DNA of 39,334 bases from a virus, in the IMG/VR virus record IMGVR_UViG_3300022744_000059, positions 1 to 39,334 of that record. The stretch is one strand, 5' to 3'. Position numbers and translations under genes: made by a program. Of the stretch, positions 15,676 to 25,314 are shown piece after piece; position 1 is the first letter of the stretch; every line of letters begins with the position of its first letter. The notes beneath the pieces were generated by a model. That model saw only the letters and a list, made by a program, of their open reading frames with translations, was not told the origin of the DNA and did not search any database.

Positions 15676-16749
15676 ATGGAAGAGGACGTTTCGGATACAG
15701 AGGGGTCTGACTCAAGGGAGATCCATCTTCCTATGCCGGTAGAGCCGGAGGTGGATCCCTCTGTATATGTGGACGTGGAGTCCATACTGTTTACGGGATT
15801 CCTAACCCTAACAGCAGAGTTTCAAAGCGTCAGGTTCGTGTTCAAGACTTTGAACCACCATGAACTGAAGATGCTCAAGCTAACGGCCCCCGACCAGATG
15901 GAAGAGTTTTGGGGTTCGTTCTTTGCCTATTCCGTGTTTCTGGTAGACGGGCAAAATGTGCTCCCAGAGAGGGACAAATGGTTCGGACAATTCTCCGAGG
16001 CTTTCAAGGCCATGGGATCGGAGACTAAAGTAGAGGTGATTCGGAGACTGAGCGAGCTTAACCGCAGATCCAACATCGCGGTACCTCTAACTGAAGCCTA
16101 CTCATTGGAAAAACAGTCTCGCTACCGCTGGCTACAGCTTAAGGGGCTGGACCTAACTTCCACTCAAGTCACTGGTATAGACGGCACCAATCGGTTGGGG
16201 TTGAACTGGGGTCAACAACTGTGGAGGGCCATAAACCACGCTGAAGATAGAGCCGAGAAGATAGAGTCAGATTGGGAGTTGACCAAGTTCCTGGGCTCGT
16301 GTTTTGCGGGCAAGGGGATGAAGAAGGTATACGATAAGGATGTCCAGAGACGCCGCAAGGAAATCGAAGATCGCATAGCCAGGAAGGATGCCATTCTTAG
16401 AGAACACGTCTTGGGGGAGAGCCCGGCTATGTTCTCGAATGGGTCTTCGGGGATGATGGTCCATGCGAGAACCGAAAAGGAGCTGATGAGACAGTTGGAG
16501 AACGATCTTCGAGGGGAGAAGGATTGGCACGATCAGGTGGTAGCCGACCATGAAGCTAGGCTCAAAGCAGCATACCAAGAGCGTCTGGACGCTATGGAGA
16601 CCAACCAGAAGGCCTTCGATCAGAAATTTGAGGGTCGAAGAGTTATCACCAAGGAAGAGGCCCAAAATTTCTCAGCCGTCGAAGTACCGGCGATGGAAGA
16701 GAAGCATCAAGAAGTCATTCAGAAATGGTACAATCGGGATGACCGCTAA
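15676..16749 (+). CDS. Tail assembly chaperone-like protein 2
   Basis: 357 residues. After an acidic start it has a domain (about 35-160) arranged like that of the preceding protein: strands FQSVRFVFKTLNHHELKML, a helix, and a final QSRYRWLQLKGL segment, so the two are probable paralogues. The remainder is highly charged and helical, with long heptad-like stretches (RRRKEIEDRIARKDAIL, ELMRQLENDLRGEK). It begins 3 nt after the stop of the first chaperone and lies just before the tape measure. It most likely helps tape-measure folding; a scaffold or baseplate role is the alternative. Confidence 0.55.
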   Translation: MEEDVSDTEGSDSREIHLPMPVEPEVDPSVYVDVESILFTGFLTLTAEFQSVRFVFKTLNHHELKMLKLTAPDQMEEFWGSFFAYSVFLVDGQNVLPERDKWFGQFSEAFKAMGSETKVEVIRRLSELNRRSNIAVPLTEAYSLEKQSRYRWLQLKGLDLTSTQVTGIDGTNRLGLNWGQQLWRAINHAEDRAEKIESDWELTKFLGSCFAGKGMKKVYDKDVQRRRKEIEDRIARKDAILREHVLGESPAMFSNGSSGMMVHARTEKELMRQLENDLRGEKDWHDQVVADHEARLKAAYQERLDAMETNQKAFDQKFEGRRVITKEEAQNFSAVEVPAMEEKHQEVIQKWYNRDDR

Positions 16750-16778
16750 CCTATTGATCCAAGGCCCTAAGTATAGCC

Positions 16779-19613
16779 ATGAATGACATCGAAGAGGAAG
16801 TGTTGCGTTGGAACCTGGAAGTAGACCCCCGGAAGGCCGTTAGGGGCTTCTCGCAATTCCAGAAAAAGACCCTTGCCGACATTTCTAAGGTGGACAAAAA
16901 GTTCAAGGACATGAACCGCGGTATCGTGAAGTTCGGGTCCCAACTGTTCAGCGAGTCCGCCAAAATGGCTCGGAAAAGACTACCAGAGGTCAAAAAGGAA
17001 CTGGAGGGCCAATACAAGGAACTGAACTCTTTGGTTTCCAAGTACGAGATCCAGATGGAGAAAAAGTGGCGGGAAATCCAATCCCAGGGGGAGGGTTCGG
17101 ATTCCAAAACCACAGCCAAACTGAAGAAGGAACTAGAAGAGTTGACAGGGCTCAAAGAGTCCATGGAATCTCAACTGGAGAGCACGGGAGGACGGCTCGA
17201 AGGGCTCGAAGGGCTGAGCTTTGACACCGACGCTCTAGTGGAGTCTGCCAAAGAAGCAGGAGAAGAGTTGGCGGAGCCTTTGGAAGTCGCCTTGTCCAAG
17301 GATGCGATGTTGGTGTTCAGGAGAGGTTCTGAGCTATTGGCAGGAGGGCTGAAAAAAGGGCTTGGCAATGCGGGCACCTACTTCAAGAACATGTCCGCCA
17401 AGAAAATGGAATCTGGAAACCCAGTCCACAAAGCCATGGGCAAAATGTCCGGAGTGATTGGTGGGGCTATGGAGAAGCTAGCCGGCCTTGGACCCATCAT
17501 ACAGATGGCCAGTGGCTTCATGGCCAGCTTCATCAAAATTGCCCTAGACGCTGAAGCCGCCGTGAAGGGGTACAACAAAGAATTGTTAGCGGTGACCTCT
17601 ACCGGCGGGTATCTGGCCGACAACTTTTCGGACGTGTCCAAGTCTAGCAATGCTCTCCTAAAGGATCTGAACGACGCGAGGGCCGGTGCGCTAGCGTTCT
17701 CCAATGTTCAGTGGGGTATCTCTAAGGAAACCGCAGCTAGCTTTCAGACCGCTATGGCCCAAGAAGGGGTCAGCCTCCGGAATCTTGGCAAGGAGACCGA
17801 AAGAGCAACCGGGTATGCGACCGATCACGCCAAAGTGATTCAAATGGGCGTGGCCTATTCAAGAGCCTTTGGATCCAGCCTAAGTGAGGTGACGCAACTT
17901 CAAGGGGAGATGATGTCCGAGACTGGCGCTTCCCTCGATACGGTACAGGCTAGTTTCCAAAACATCACCCAATCCGCCCAGGAGTCTGGGTACGCGGCCA
18001 ACAAATTCTTCGGGATCGTCAAAAGCTTCTCGAGCGATCTCACACTCTTTACGTTGCGTATGGAGGAAGTAACCAAAGTGCTGAAGGTTATGGGGCAGTC
18101 TATGAGCCCTAGATCAGCACAAAAGTTCATGCAGACCTTGGCTCAAAGGTTTACTGGAGGGGTTCAAGACAACCTCAAGTTCACCATAATGGGCGGTGAG
18201 GGTACTACGCGTGATATTGCTCAGAAGGATCTGACTCAGAAGCTTGCTGGGTTGAGGCAAGACGTAGCTAACGCTATGGGCGCAGGGAACGAGGGCAAGG
18301 TTTCCGAGCTATTCAAGCTGCTAAGTGATCCCAAGAGAGACCCTAGAGCATTGGCGAAATGGCAAGCAGAAAATCTGTCTCCGGAGATGAGTGGTATTAA
18401 GGAATCAGTGCAAGACGCGGCACTCATGATCAAACGCTTGGCTGATAATACCGCGATCGACACTGCCTCGGTGTTGGATCAGCTATCCCCCCTAGCCAAG
18501 ATGCAAATCCTGCAACAGAACATCCTCAAACTGACGGGTAAGAAGTTTGACGAATTGACTGGGATCGATTTAGCGGCTGCCGAAAATAGTGGCATCGCCT
18601 CTGCTAAAGAGGTACGAGAGAATGTGAAATTCTACAACGCTATGTTGGCGGCGCAGGAGGAAATGGCCGTCAAGTTTGAGAAGGGACTAGACACCGAAGA
18701 GGATCGCCGCAAGGCGAGAGCTTTAGGATTGAACATCAACTCAGGTACTAGAGCCCAGACCGCGGAGGAACTGAGAACCTTGTTCAAGTCTAAGGGCGGA
18801 GAACAGAAGTTCTGGGACGTCCAATCAGCTACTCAGCAGGATCTGTTGGCAGCTTCAGTTAAACAAATTGACTACCAACGAGAGACTTCCAGTTTCCAGA
18901 CTTCCACCCTAGACAAGCTTTCGATGTTGTCAGACATCTTGCTAAACAAGATCTATGACATCCTGACTAGTATTTGGGATACCCTCAAGAGCTTCTGGCG
19001 CGACGTGACTTTCCAAGGTGGTTCCAGAGAGAGTAAGGTGGAGCACGCTGCAGAGGACACCGGAAACGAAGAAATCATCCGAGCCTTTAAATCTAAGGCA
19101 GATGTTTTCGAAGCCACCAAGGCCGTCATCCAAGGCCCAGCCCGCCAAATGCTCCACGACATAGAGAGCTTCAAACGAGAGTCCGAGGCACTGAAAGCCA
19201 GACTTGAATCGTCGAAAGACGATTATGAAATGGCTGCAATTCGAAAACGACTGGATGAGTTGGAGCCCTTGCTGTCGAGCGGGCTTAGTAATCTAAACGA
19301 AACCAACCTGTGGGATCGTGCCTCGCTACGCAAAGATCAGGGCACTGGGTTGATCTCTGTCATGAACACTTTAGGTCACATGAGTAAGCTGATGCCCAAG
19401 CAAATGGAGTCCCCGTTTAGTGGGTCTTTGACTCCTGCCCCAGTATCTCCGATAGTCACCACCGCCTCTACCAATACGGCGCCACAAGCAACCCCACAAG
19501 CCCAGCCACCCATTAGAGTGGAAGTAGCGCTTGCGCCAGGGGCAGAGAAAGTCATAGATGCCAAGGTGACTGACGGGATCGCTAACCACTACCGCAACCG
19601 GAATAATCGCTAA
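16779..19613 (+). CDS. Tail tape measure protein
   Basis: 944 residues, mostly helical. The N-terminus has coiled-coil segments (about 65-145, KKELEGQYKELNSLVSKYE and KLKKELEELTGLKESME). A hydrophobic glycine/alanine-rich stretch lies at about 226-259 (GLGPIIQMASGFMASFIKIAL), typical of tape measures that insert in the host membrane. The central part is alanine- and glutamine-rich helices; the C-terminus is a proline/threonine linker (about 885-915) and a short strand-helix end. Length times 0.15 nm per residue predicts a tail of about 140 nm, using the known rule for these proteins. The stop overlaps the next ATG (TAATG). Confidence 0.85.
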   Translation: MNDIEEEVLRWNLEVDPRKAVRGFSQFQKKTLADISKVDKKFKDMNRGIVKFGSQLFSESAKMARKRLPEVKKELEGQYKELNSLVSKYEIQMEKKWREIQSQGEGSDSKTTAKLKKELEELTGLKESMESQLESTGGRLEGLEGLSFDTDALVESAKEAGEELAEPLEVALSKDAMLVFRRGSELLAGGLKKGLGNAGTYFKNMSAKKMESGNPVHKAMGKMSGVIGGAMEKLAGLGPIIQMASGFMASFIKIALDAEAAVKGYNKELLAVTSTGGYLADNFSDVSKSSNALLKDLNDARAGALAFSNVQWGISKETAASFQTAMAQEGVSLRNLGKETERATGYATDHAKVIQMGVAYSRAFGSSLSEVTQLQGEMMSETGASLDTVQASFQNITQSAQESGYAANKFFGIVKSFSSDLTLFTLRMEEVTKVLKVMGQSMSPRSAQKFMQTLAQRFTGGVQDNLKFTIMGGEGTTRDIAQKDLTQKLAGLRQDVANAMGAGNEGKVSELFKLLSDPKRDPRALAKWQAENLSPEMSGIKESVQDAALMIKRLADNTAIDTASVLDQLSPLAKMQILQQNILKLTGKKFDELTGIDLAAAENSGIASAKEVRENVKFYNAMLAAQEEMAVKFEKGLDTEEDRRKARALGLNINSGTRAQTAEELRTLFKSKGGEQKFWDVQSATQQDLLAASVKQIDYQRETSSFQTSTLDKLSMLSDILLNKIYDILTSIWDTLKSFWRDVTFQGGSRESKVEHAAEDTGNEEIIRAFKSKADVFEATKAVIQGPARQMLHDIESFKRESEALKARLESSKDDYEMAAIRKRLDELEPLLSSGLSNLNETNLWDRASLRKDQGTGLISVMNTLGHMSKLMPKQMESPFSGSLTPAPVSPIVTTASTNTAPQATPQAQPPIRVEVALAPGAEKVIDAKVTDGIANHYRNRNNR

Positions 19614-20233
19614 TGCCTTCGATCAAATCCACCAACCCGGACGCTAGAGTCATTCAGGGTCCATCCCTGGATAATGGGTATCAACATGGAATTGATCGTG
19701 GGGCCTCAAATGTGCCAGTCGCATTCCAGGTGACCAGCCCATTCGATAGTAGGAAGTCTTTGCTGCCGCACGCTCTTGTGATGCATGTGAACCCCAATAA
19801 TCTGGGGATCAACTACAGCAAAAGGGTTGAGACCATCCAAACCTTAGGGGGCTTTGTTGAGCAGCATTGGCCTGAAAGCTTGTCAGACGTATCTGGCTCT
19901 GGGTCAACTGGCGCCTTCATGAATATCTATACGGGGCTCGCAACATCCACCAGGCAGCGAACCATTGCTTGGGATCGGTTCCAAGACTTGTATGACCTCT
20001 ATCGAAACAACGGGTGCATCTACAACCCCTCAGGGAGAATCGTGCTGAGAGGGAATGTGATGATGATGTTCGATCGAGGGGTATACTTGGGGTACTTTAC
20101 TTCCTTCAGTAAGGAAGAGACCGCAGAAACTCCTTACAGCTTTAACCTCACCTGGAACTTCAAGATAGAGCAAGAGTTGGTCAAGGTGCCGTTCCCAAGA
20201 AATCCTAACACCAATATCAACCCCTTCGGCTGA
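19613..20233 (+). CDS. Baseplate/tail hub protein, paralogue of the next gene's C-terminus
   Basis: 206 residues forming one domain: HVNPNNLGINYSKRVETIQT, a VSGSGSTGAFMN segment, then FQDLYDLYRNNG and the strand pair VYLGYFTSFS / YSFNLTWNFKIE. The same order of features occurs in residues 383-540 of the protein encoded downstream. Genes at this position, right after the tape measure, usually encode proteins that connect the tube to the baseplate hub. The function is inferred from position and paralogy. It starts on the stop codon of the tape measure gene. Confidence 0.7.
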   Translation: MPSIKSTNPDARVIQGPSLDNGYQHGIDRGASNVPVAFQVTSPFDSRKSLLPHALVMHVNPNNLGINYSKRVETIQTLGGFVEQHWPESLSDVSGSGSTGAFMNIYTGLATSTRQRTIAWDRFQDLYDLYRNNGCIYNPSGRIVLRGNVMMMFDRGVYLGYFTSFSKEETAETPYSFNLTWNFKIEQELVKVPFPRNPNTNINPFG

Positions 20234-20244
20234 AACCCTTCTCT

Positions 20245-21879
20245 ATGGCCCCTAGAAAACAGTATGTGTCGACTCAGATTGAGGCTGAATCAGACACCCA
20301 TGACCCTAGTGTGTATGAGCTGCTGAGCTTCCACCAAGCTCTTCAAACCTCATACGATGAGGCTAGCCTAAACTTCATACCACTATCAACCGCATTTAGG
20401 GGCAACACCAGAGACCACCGACTCTTTTCGGTTGGTATAATACCCCCCAGTGCAGCGATCACAGGAGTGCTGTTGGATCGTACTGCTTCAGTCAATGCTT
20501 TGACCCCGGACCTCACGTTAGAGCTGCAAAAACGGCCCGATGCTGGATCCTCTTCTACCGGAGATCTTCCGGGTCAAACCAGTGGGCTACCCACTAGTGT
20601 GGCCGCTCCGGCCGGACCCACAGAAGGTGAAGGGGATTTTTGGGTTCAATACGTGACCATGTGTAATCGTCTCGGATGCAATCCAGAAGATCTAGCGAAT
20701 GTGATCCAATCCGAAAGTGGATTTAGGTCGAATGCAGTGTCTAAGTCAAAGACCGGACAGCCTATCGCTAAGGGTCTATTCCAACTGGTTAGATCCACCG
20801 CTAAAGGGTTAGGGATGACTGATGAGGAGTTCGATCAGTTCGAACACACCCCACCAGAGAACCAATTGGTGTGGATGGAAAAGTTCTATAAGGGTAGAGC
20901 ACGTGGTAAGGACGCCGCCGCCCTGAAACTGATCACCTTTGGCGGGTACAACAACTCGGACGGGTCCATCTATAACTCTACGGCACTCCCCCCGGAATAC
21001 CGAAATCCGAAGGCTCAACGCAAAGCGTACGACAACAACAAAGCCCTGGATCAAGAAGGTAAGGGTTACATCACTCGACAGGATTTAGCCAAAGCGTTAG
21101 AGAAGCATCAACCTCCGGGGTGGGTGCTAGGGAACATTCAATCTGCGAAGGCCAAATTGGGTATGGAGCCTGTTCTCTCTGAAGCTGTTCCAGTAGAGCC
21201 CTCGGTCGAAACATCAGACAAGTGGGCCAAATCCGGGGAAGACAGTGCCAAAGATTCGGCCAGATCCTCTCAATTGGCGGAAAAGCGCAACCTGGATCGC
21301 ACCAACCTAGGAAAGAGTTTCCAACAAGCGCAGCGGGCCTATATACAGGAGTTGAAGATCAAGCTAGAGACCATAGCTTCCACCCCACCTTTGAGAATGT
21401 TGGTGAATCCATCGTCCTTATCTGTGGCCGACGAAAAGGTACACACAGACGGCTCTCAAGGAAGAAACGGTCCCATTCCTCAGTTGTGGGGAGACTCCAT
21501 GACCAAAGTGTCGGGATCTGGGAAAGTGGCCGCCTTCTTTTCTTTGGAAACCAGCACCGGAACCGGACCGGGGCTCACAAGAGCGGCCCGTCAATATTCG
21601 GAGAGCTACCAAAATCTTCTGGCCTTGACTCTAATCTACCGTAACAATGGAGGGGTCTGGCTGACCGATCCATTTGGATCCACCCCTGAGGCTATGAACT
21701 TAGCCTTAGTGGGGTCGGTGTATCTGTACTATGATTCAAATTTGTATATAGGGTCTTTCGAATCCCTATCCATCACGGAAGATGCCTCGGCCCCTTTCAC
21801 GTTGGATTACTCCTTTTCCTTCAATGCACGATACGTGTATCTGTTGGATCAGCCCCCTGAGACACAACGGACCCAATAG
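20245..21879 (+). CDS. Tail lytic transglycosylase fused to a hub domain
   Basis: 544 residues. Residues about 130-250 form an SLT-type transglycosylase domain: the catalytic glutamate is probably E157 in QSESGFRSNA, followed by KGLFQLVRSTAKGLGM and a C-terminal Y-rich part. An EF-hand-like loop (D269-D280, DQEGKGYITRQD) follows, as in several phage transglycosylases. After a polar linker, residues 383-540 repeat the domain of the preceding protein (MLVNPSSLSV, VSGSGKVAAFF, LIYRNNGGVW, YIGSFESLSI). The enzyme would cut peptidoglycan locally when the tail tube penetrates the wall, and the repeated domain would anchor it in the baseplate. The ATG has no visible Shine-Dalgarno site. Confidence 0.85.
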   Translation: MAPRKQYVSTQIEAESDTHDPSVYELLSFHQALQTSYDEASLNFIPLSTAFRGNTRDHRLFSVGIIPPSAAITGVLLDRTASVNALTPDLTLELQKRPDAGSSSTGDLPGQTSGLPTSVAAPAGPTEGEGDFWVQYVTMCNRLGCNPEDLANVIQSESGFRSNAVSKSKTGQPIAKGLFQLVRSTAKGLGMTDEEFDQFEHTPPENQLVWMEKFYKGRARGKDAAALKLITFGGYNNSDGSIYNSTALPPEYRNPKAQRKAYDNNKALDQEGKGYITRQDLAKALEKHQPPGWVLGNIQSAKAKLGMEPVLSEAVPVEPSVETSDKWAKSGEDSAKDSARSSQLAEKRNLDRTNLGKSFQQAQRAYIQELKIKLETIASTPPLRMLVNPSSLSVADEKVHTDGSQGRNGPIPQLWGDSMTKVSGSGKVAAFFSLETSTGTGPGLTRAARQYSESYQNLLALTLIYRNNGGVWLTDPFGSTPEAMNLALVGSVYLYYDSNLYIGSFESLSITEDASAPFTLDYSFSFNARYVYLLDQPPETQRTQ

Positions 21880-21882
21880 AAG

Positions 21883-24800
21883 ATGGCACGTTCACCTTTC
21901 CAAGGCACCTACCAGCACAACATTAACCCCACGGTAGTGACGGGTCCGGATTGCATTGTCTACCTCAATGGAGAGCAAGAGATCAAGGGGTGCCAGCAGT
22001 GCCACCGCTCCTTCAATCTGAACCAGTACATCACTAGCGTATCGGTTGACTTGAGCGTGGAAGGCTCTCCAGGAAGCGCATCCTTCCAGCTCAGCGTTCC
22101 GAGGCATTCCGTAGACGACTTCTATTTCGACGGGCGCCCTATTCTGACTCCCATGATGGAAGTCGAGATATTTGGTAAGGGGTACTACCTGGTTGAGGGG
22201 GTACCGCAGTACTACCCGATTTTTTGGGGCATCGTTACGGAAGTGTCAGACTCCTACTCCTCGGGAGAGTTTTCGGTCAGCGTTTCTTGCGCCGACATTT
22301 TGAAATGGTGGGATCTGTCTAGAGTCACCATCTCCCCCGCATATACTGCACCATCGGGAGCCCAAGGACGCAGCATTTACGGGAACGTGTTTGCGGGGCA
22401 GAACCCTTACGATATCATATTCACGCTCGCCCAACAATCCTTCGGGGATATCGTGGTGGGCGCGGGGTCAATGAACGCCTTGGTTCGAGAGATCTCAGAG
22501 AACAACGGCGGACCCAGCGTGTTTGATTCGGCCCTAGCCGACATGATGGCTTATTGGGAAACCCGATTCTCTAAGATCCGGTCTAGCTTAGTACTGTATG
22601 GGGCGTCCGGGAATTCGGTGCGTGGCGACTCACTCTTTCAAGCCTACAGTAGGGCTGGAGGAAAGAACCAACACATCGCTTCTACGGCGGTACGGGACGC
22701 CAACGGCAAAGCAGGCGGCACCTTCATTTTCGATCCAGCATCTCCAGACGTGGTGGCCTTCAAGGAAGTTCCGGCGTCTGCTGGACAGGTAGACCTCTTC
22801 CAGTCCGAGTATCAATCCAAACTTGAGGTAGCCAATACCGCAAAGGATGTGATCGGGTTCGAGTTCTACATGGACACCACCGGGGACATCGTATTCAAGC
22901 CTCCGTTCTACAACCTGGACGTGGTGGCTAACAAGCCGGTAAGCTGGATCCAGGACATTGACATCATAGACTGGAATTTCTCTCTGTCAGAGTCGGATAT
23001 CGTGACTCAGATTGTGATGTCCGGTAACTATGGTGGATCAGTAGACTATGGGCAGGACCAATCGTATACCCCTTACACAACCGTCACGGACTACCATCTA
23101 GTCAGAAAATACGGTTGGCGACCTCATTCGTATAGTGCTGAATTCATGTCATCCCCCCAGCTCATGTTCCTGCATGGGATGGATGTGATGGATCGGATCA
23201 ACTCAAAACAGTATCACGGATCAGTCACCATACCCTTTCGCCCTGAGATGCGACTCGGGTTCCCAGTGTACCTGCAGTCTAGAGATGAGATTTGGTACGT
23301 CACCGGTATCAGCCATAGCTTGTCATTTGGTGGCAGAGCCACCACATCGTTGACACTCACAGCCCGCAGAGGGAAGTTCATAGCCCCGGTCGGCACGGGT
23401 GATTTGAAGCTGACGAGTTTTGACGGCACCCCTGAGCAAGACAGCGATTCAGCTCCTAGAACCTTCAGATATGGGTCTAGAGAATTAGCCGCTAAGGGTC
23501 AATTCAGGTTGGACGTCACCAACGCCGCTACTTTGCCTACGGATGAGAACGATTCAGAGGCCTCCAAACCTCTGTTGTTGCGACACCCCAAGACTGGCAG
23601 AGTGGTGGGCCACCCTAATGTGGTGATGGCTTATACCCGACCCTTCGATGAACATGAGTTTGCAAACAAGGCTGGGCTCAAAACCAATTTCGATACGAAC
23701 CCCTACGTGGAACAGCGGTTTCGTCAAAAGTACGAAGACACGCTATCCAACACCAACCAATATCTGGCGCAACGATTTGCCTCTAACGTAGAGGATTACG
23801 TGACCGCCAAGTACCTGAATAACAGGTACCAGTATGGCTTGAACTCCGCGGGGGTATTTGTCTATGCTCGGGACAGCTCTTCCGGAGGCGGGGTCATCAG
23901 CGAGACAGTTCTTTTACCCTTGAAAAACATCCAAGTAACTCCTACCCAACCAGTCAGCAATTTTGGGGAGCAGACCGCGATGATTCGCCCCATCAGTGAT
24001 GAACGTGGGTTCGAATTGGTAGGTCATTACCAATATGGACGGCGGTTGTTCCTAAAGGACGGTAAGCTCAATGTTGGGGATCCTAACACGAGAGTGCAGG
24101 TAGAGGCTCAACTCACCCTAACTGGAGGTCTGCAAGAAACCCTCCAGGCTCAGTCACAGGGTATCACCACTGTGGTGACGGGATATCAAGATCCAGCATC
24201 AACCATTGCATCCCTGACTCCTGACGATCTGGAGACATCCGGAATTTTGGTTCAAGGCAAACCAGAATTCTCACCAATGGGGGACAACTTTGTCTCTACC
24301 GCTACCCTGGACTCTCCCGAACGAGCCGGCACTAGAAGCGTAGAGGCTTCCCAGTTGTCTAGGGCTCTAACCATAACGGAACTGTCAGTCAGAGACAAGG
24401 GATCGGTTCCTGACCCAAATTGCGTGTGCCTTATGGGTAGAGGTGACTTAGAGTTCATGGCTGAGGGGTACCAGATCAAGCCTCTATCCATGGGCGCCTC
24501 ACAGGATAGCTCAACACTGCCTTCCAACACTTTGTTGGACGCTATCACGGGTGTTGATGGCGGGGAGGAACAAACCCTGCAATCCGAAAGCCTTCGCTTG
24601 CAGGCTAAGAGAACCGAACTGAAAGCTCAGCTAGCCTCCTTCTCCGAGACGGTGCCGGGCGACCCTACGGAGGATCAGCAAGCCATCTACGACTCTTTTG
24701 AGATCAGCTTGAAATCCGAGCTGGAGCAAGTGGAGTTGGAGCTGTCCTTTGTAGACGATGCCATAGAGGAAACCAAGAGACGCCCATCTCTGAAGAGTCT

Positions 24801-25314
24801 GAATAAGGACCAGCTGGTAAGCCGAATCGAAACCTTCCTATCCAACCTGTACAAAGGTTTGGACGACCCCCATCAACAACACGAGAAAGAAATCCGAGGG
24901 GATCTGTTGCCAAGACAGGAAGCATCTACCTTTCTGGAAGGTCAATTCAACCCACCCTCGGAGCTGGCACCACCCTTTTCAGCACCCAATAGGTTTACTT
25001 TGGGGGACCCTAAAGCCACGGCAGGCAATGTGCAGACCAATGCTGACAACGTAGCGTCGGCAATGAAGGGTTTTAGCCAAAACTTGAGGCTATCTTCTCA
25101 GAAAGCTGAGTTGGCGTCACAGATATCCAAGGATCAGTCCAGCGTTTCTCGACTCACCAGTACACGCGCAAGGCTTCAAGAGCAGCTTAACAACACATCC
25201 ACCACTACGGTGGTGGGGGTGGATTTAGCCCAACAAGTGGCCTCGCTAGACAAGCAGATCCAAACCCTAAACCAGAACATATTGTCTAACCAAACCAAAT
25301 TGAGTACCCTATGA
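21883..25314 (+). CDS. Baseplate hub-like protein (gp27/late-control-D type), extended
   Basis: 1143 residues. The first 500 or so have the strand pattern of tail hub proteins: ITSVSVDLSVEGSPGSASFQLSV, FWGIVTEVSDSY with VSVSCADILKWWDLS, and later RPEMRLGFPVYLQSRDEIWYV with FGGRATTSLTLTARRG. That order fits hub proteins of the gp27/gpD type, which form the trimeric socket for the spike. The second half is an extension with strand-rich segments and, near 895-950 and at the C-terminus, coiled-coil helices (LKSELEQVELELSFVDDAIEE). The gene is followed by the spike gene with an ATGA overlap. The start at 21883 follows the previous stop by 3 nt. Confidence 0.75.
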   Translation: MARSPFQGTYQHNINPTVVTGPDCIVYLNGEQEIKGCQQCHRSFNLNQYITSVSVDLSVEGSPGSASFQLSVPRHSVDDFYFDGRPILTPMMEVEIFGKGYYLVEGVPQYYPIFWGIVTEVSDSYSSGEFSVSVSCADILKWWDLSRVTISPAYTAPSGAQGRSIYGNVFAGQNPYDIIFTLAQQSFGDIVVGAGSMNALVREISENNGGPSVFDSALADMMAYWETRFSKIRSSLVLYGASGNSVRGDSLFQAYSRAGGKNQHIASTAVRDANGKAGGTFIFDPASPDVVAFKEVPASAGQVDLFQSEYQSKLEVANTAKDVIGFEFYMDTTGDIVFKPPFYNLDVVANKPVSWIQDIDIIDWNFSLSESDIVTQIVMSGNYGGSVDYGQDQSYTPYTTVTDYHLVRKYGWRPHSYSAEFMSSPQLMFLHGMDVMDRINSKQYHGSVTIPFRPEMRLGFPVYLQSRDEIWYVTGISHSLSFGGRATTSLTLTARRGKFIAPVGTGDLKLTSFDGTPEQDSDSAPRTFRYGSRELAAKGQFRLDVTNAATLPTDENDSEASKPLLLRHPKTGRVVGHPNVVMAYTRPFDEHEFANKAGLKTNFDTNPYVEQRFRQKYEDTLSNTNQYLAQRFASNVEDYVTAKYLNNRYQYGLNSAGVFVYARDSSSGGGVISETVLLPLKNIQVTPTQPVSNFGEQTAMIRPISDERGFELVGHYQYGRRLFLKDGKLNVGDPNTRVQVEAQLTLTGGLQETLQAQSQGITTVVTGYQDPASTIASLTPDDLETSGILVQGKPEFSPMGDNFVSTATLDSPERAGTRSVEASQLSRALTITELSVRDKGSVPDPNCVCLMGRGDLEFMAEGYQIKPLSMGASQDSSTLPSNTLLDAITGVDGGEEQTLQSESLRLQAKRTELKAQLASFSETVPGDPTEDQQAIYDSFEISLKSELEQVELELSFVDDAIEETKRRPSLKSLNKDQLVSRIETFLSNLYKGLDDPHQQHEKEIRGDLLPRQEASTFLEGQFNPPSELAPPFSAPNRFTLGDPKATAGNVQTNADNVASAMKGFSQNLRLSSQKAELASQISKDQSSVSRLTSTRARLQEQLNNTSTTTVVGVDLAQQVASLDKQIQTLNQNILSNQTKLSTL

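Noticed and set aside
15600-15680. Programmed frameshift between the chaperone genes
   Set aside because: No slippery heptamer is visible near the end of the first gene, and the second gene is already in the same frame.
21222-21644. 140-codon frame inside the transglycosylase gene
   Set aside because: Shadow of a gene with clear domains; no ribosome site, odd composition.
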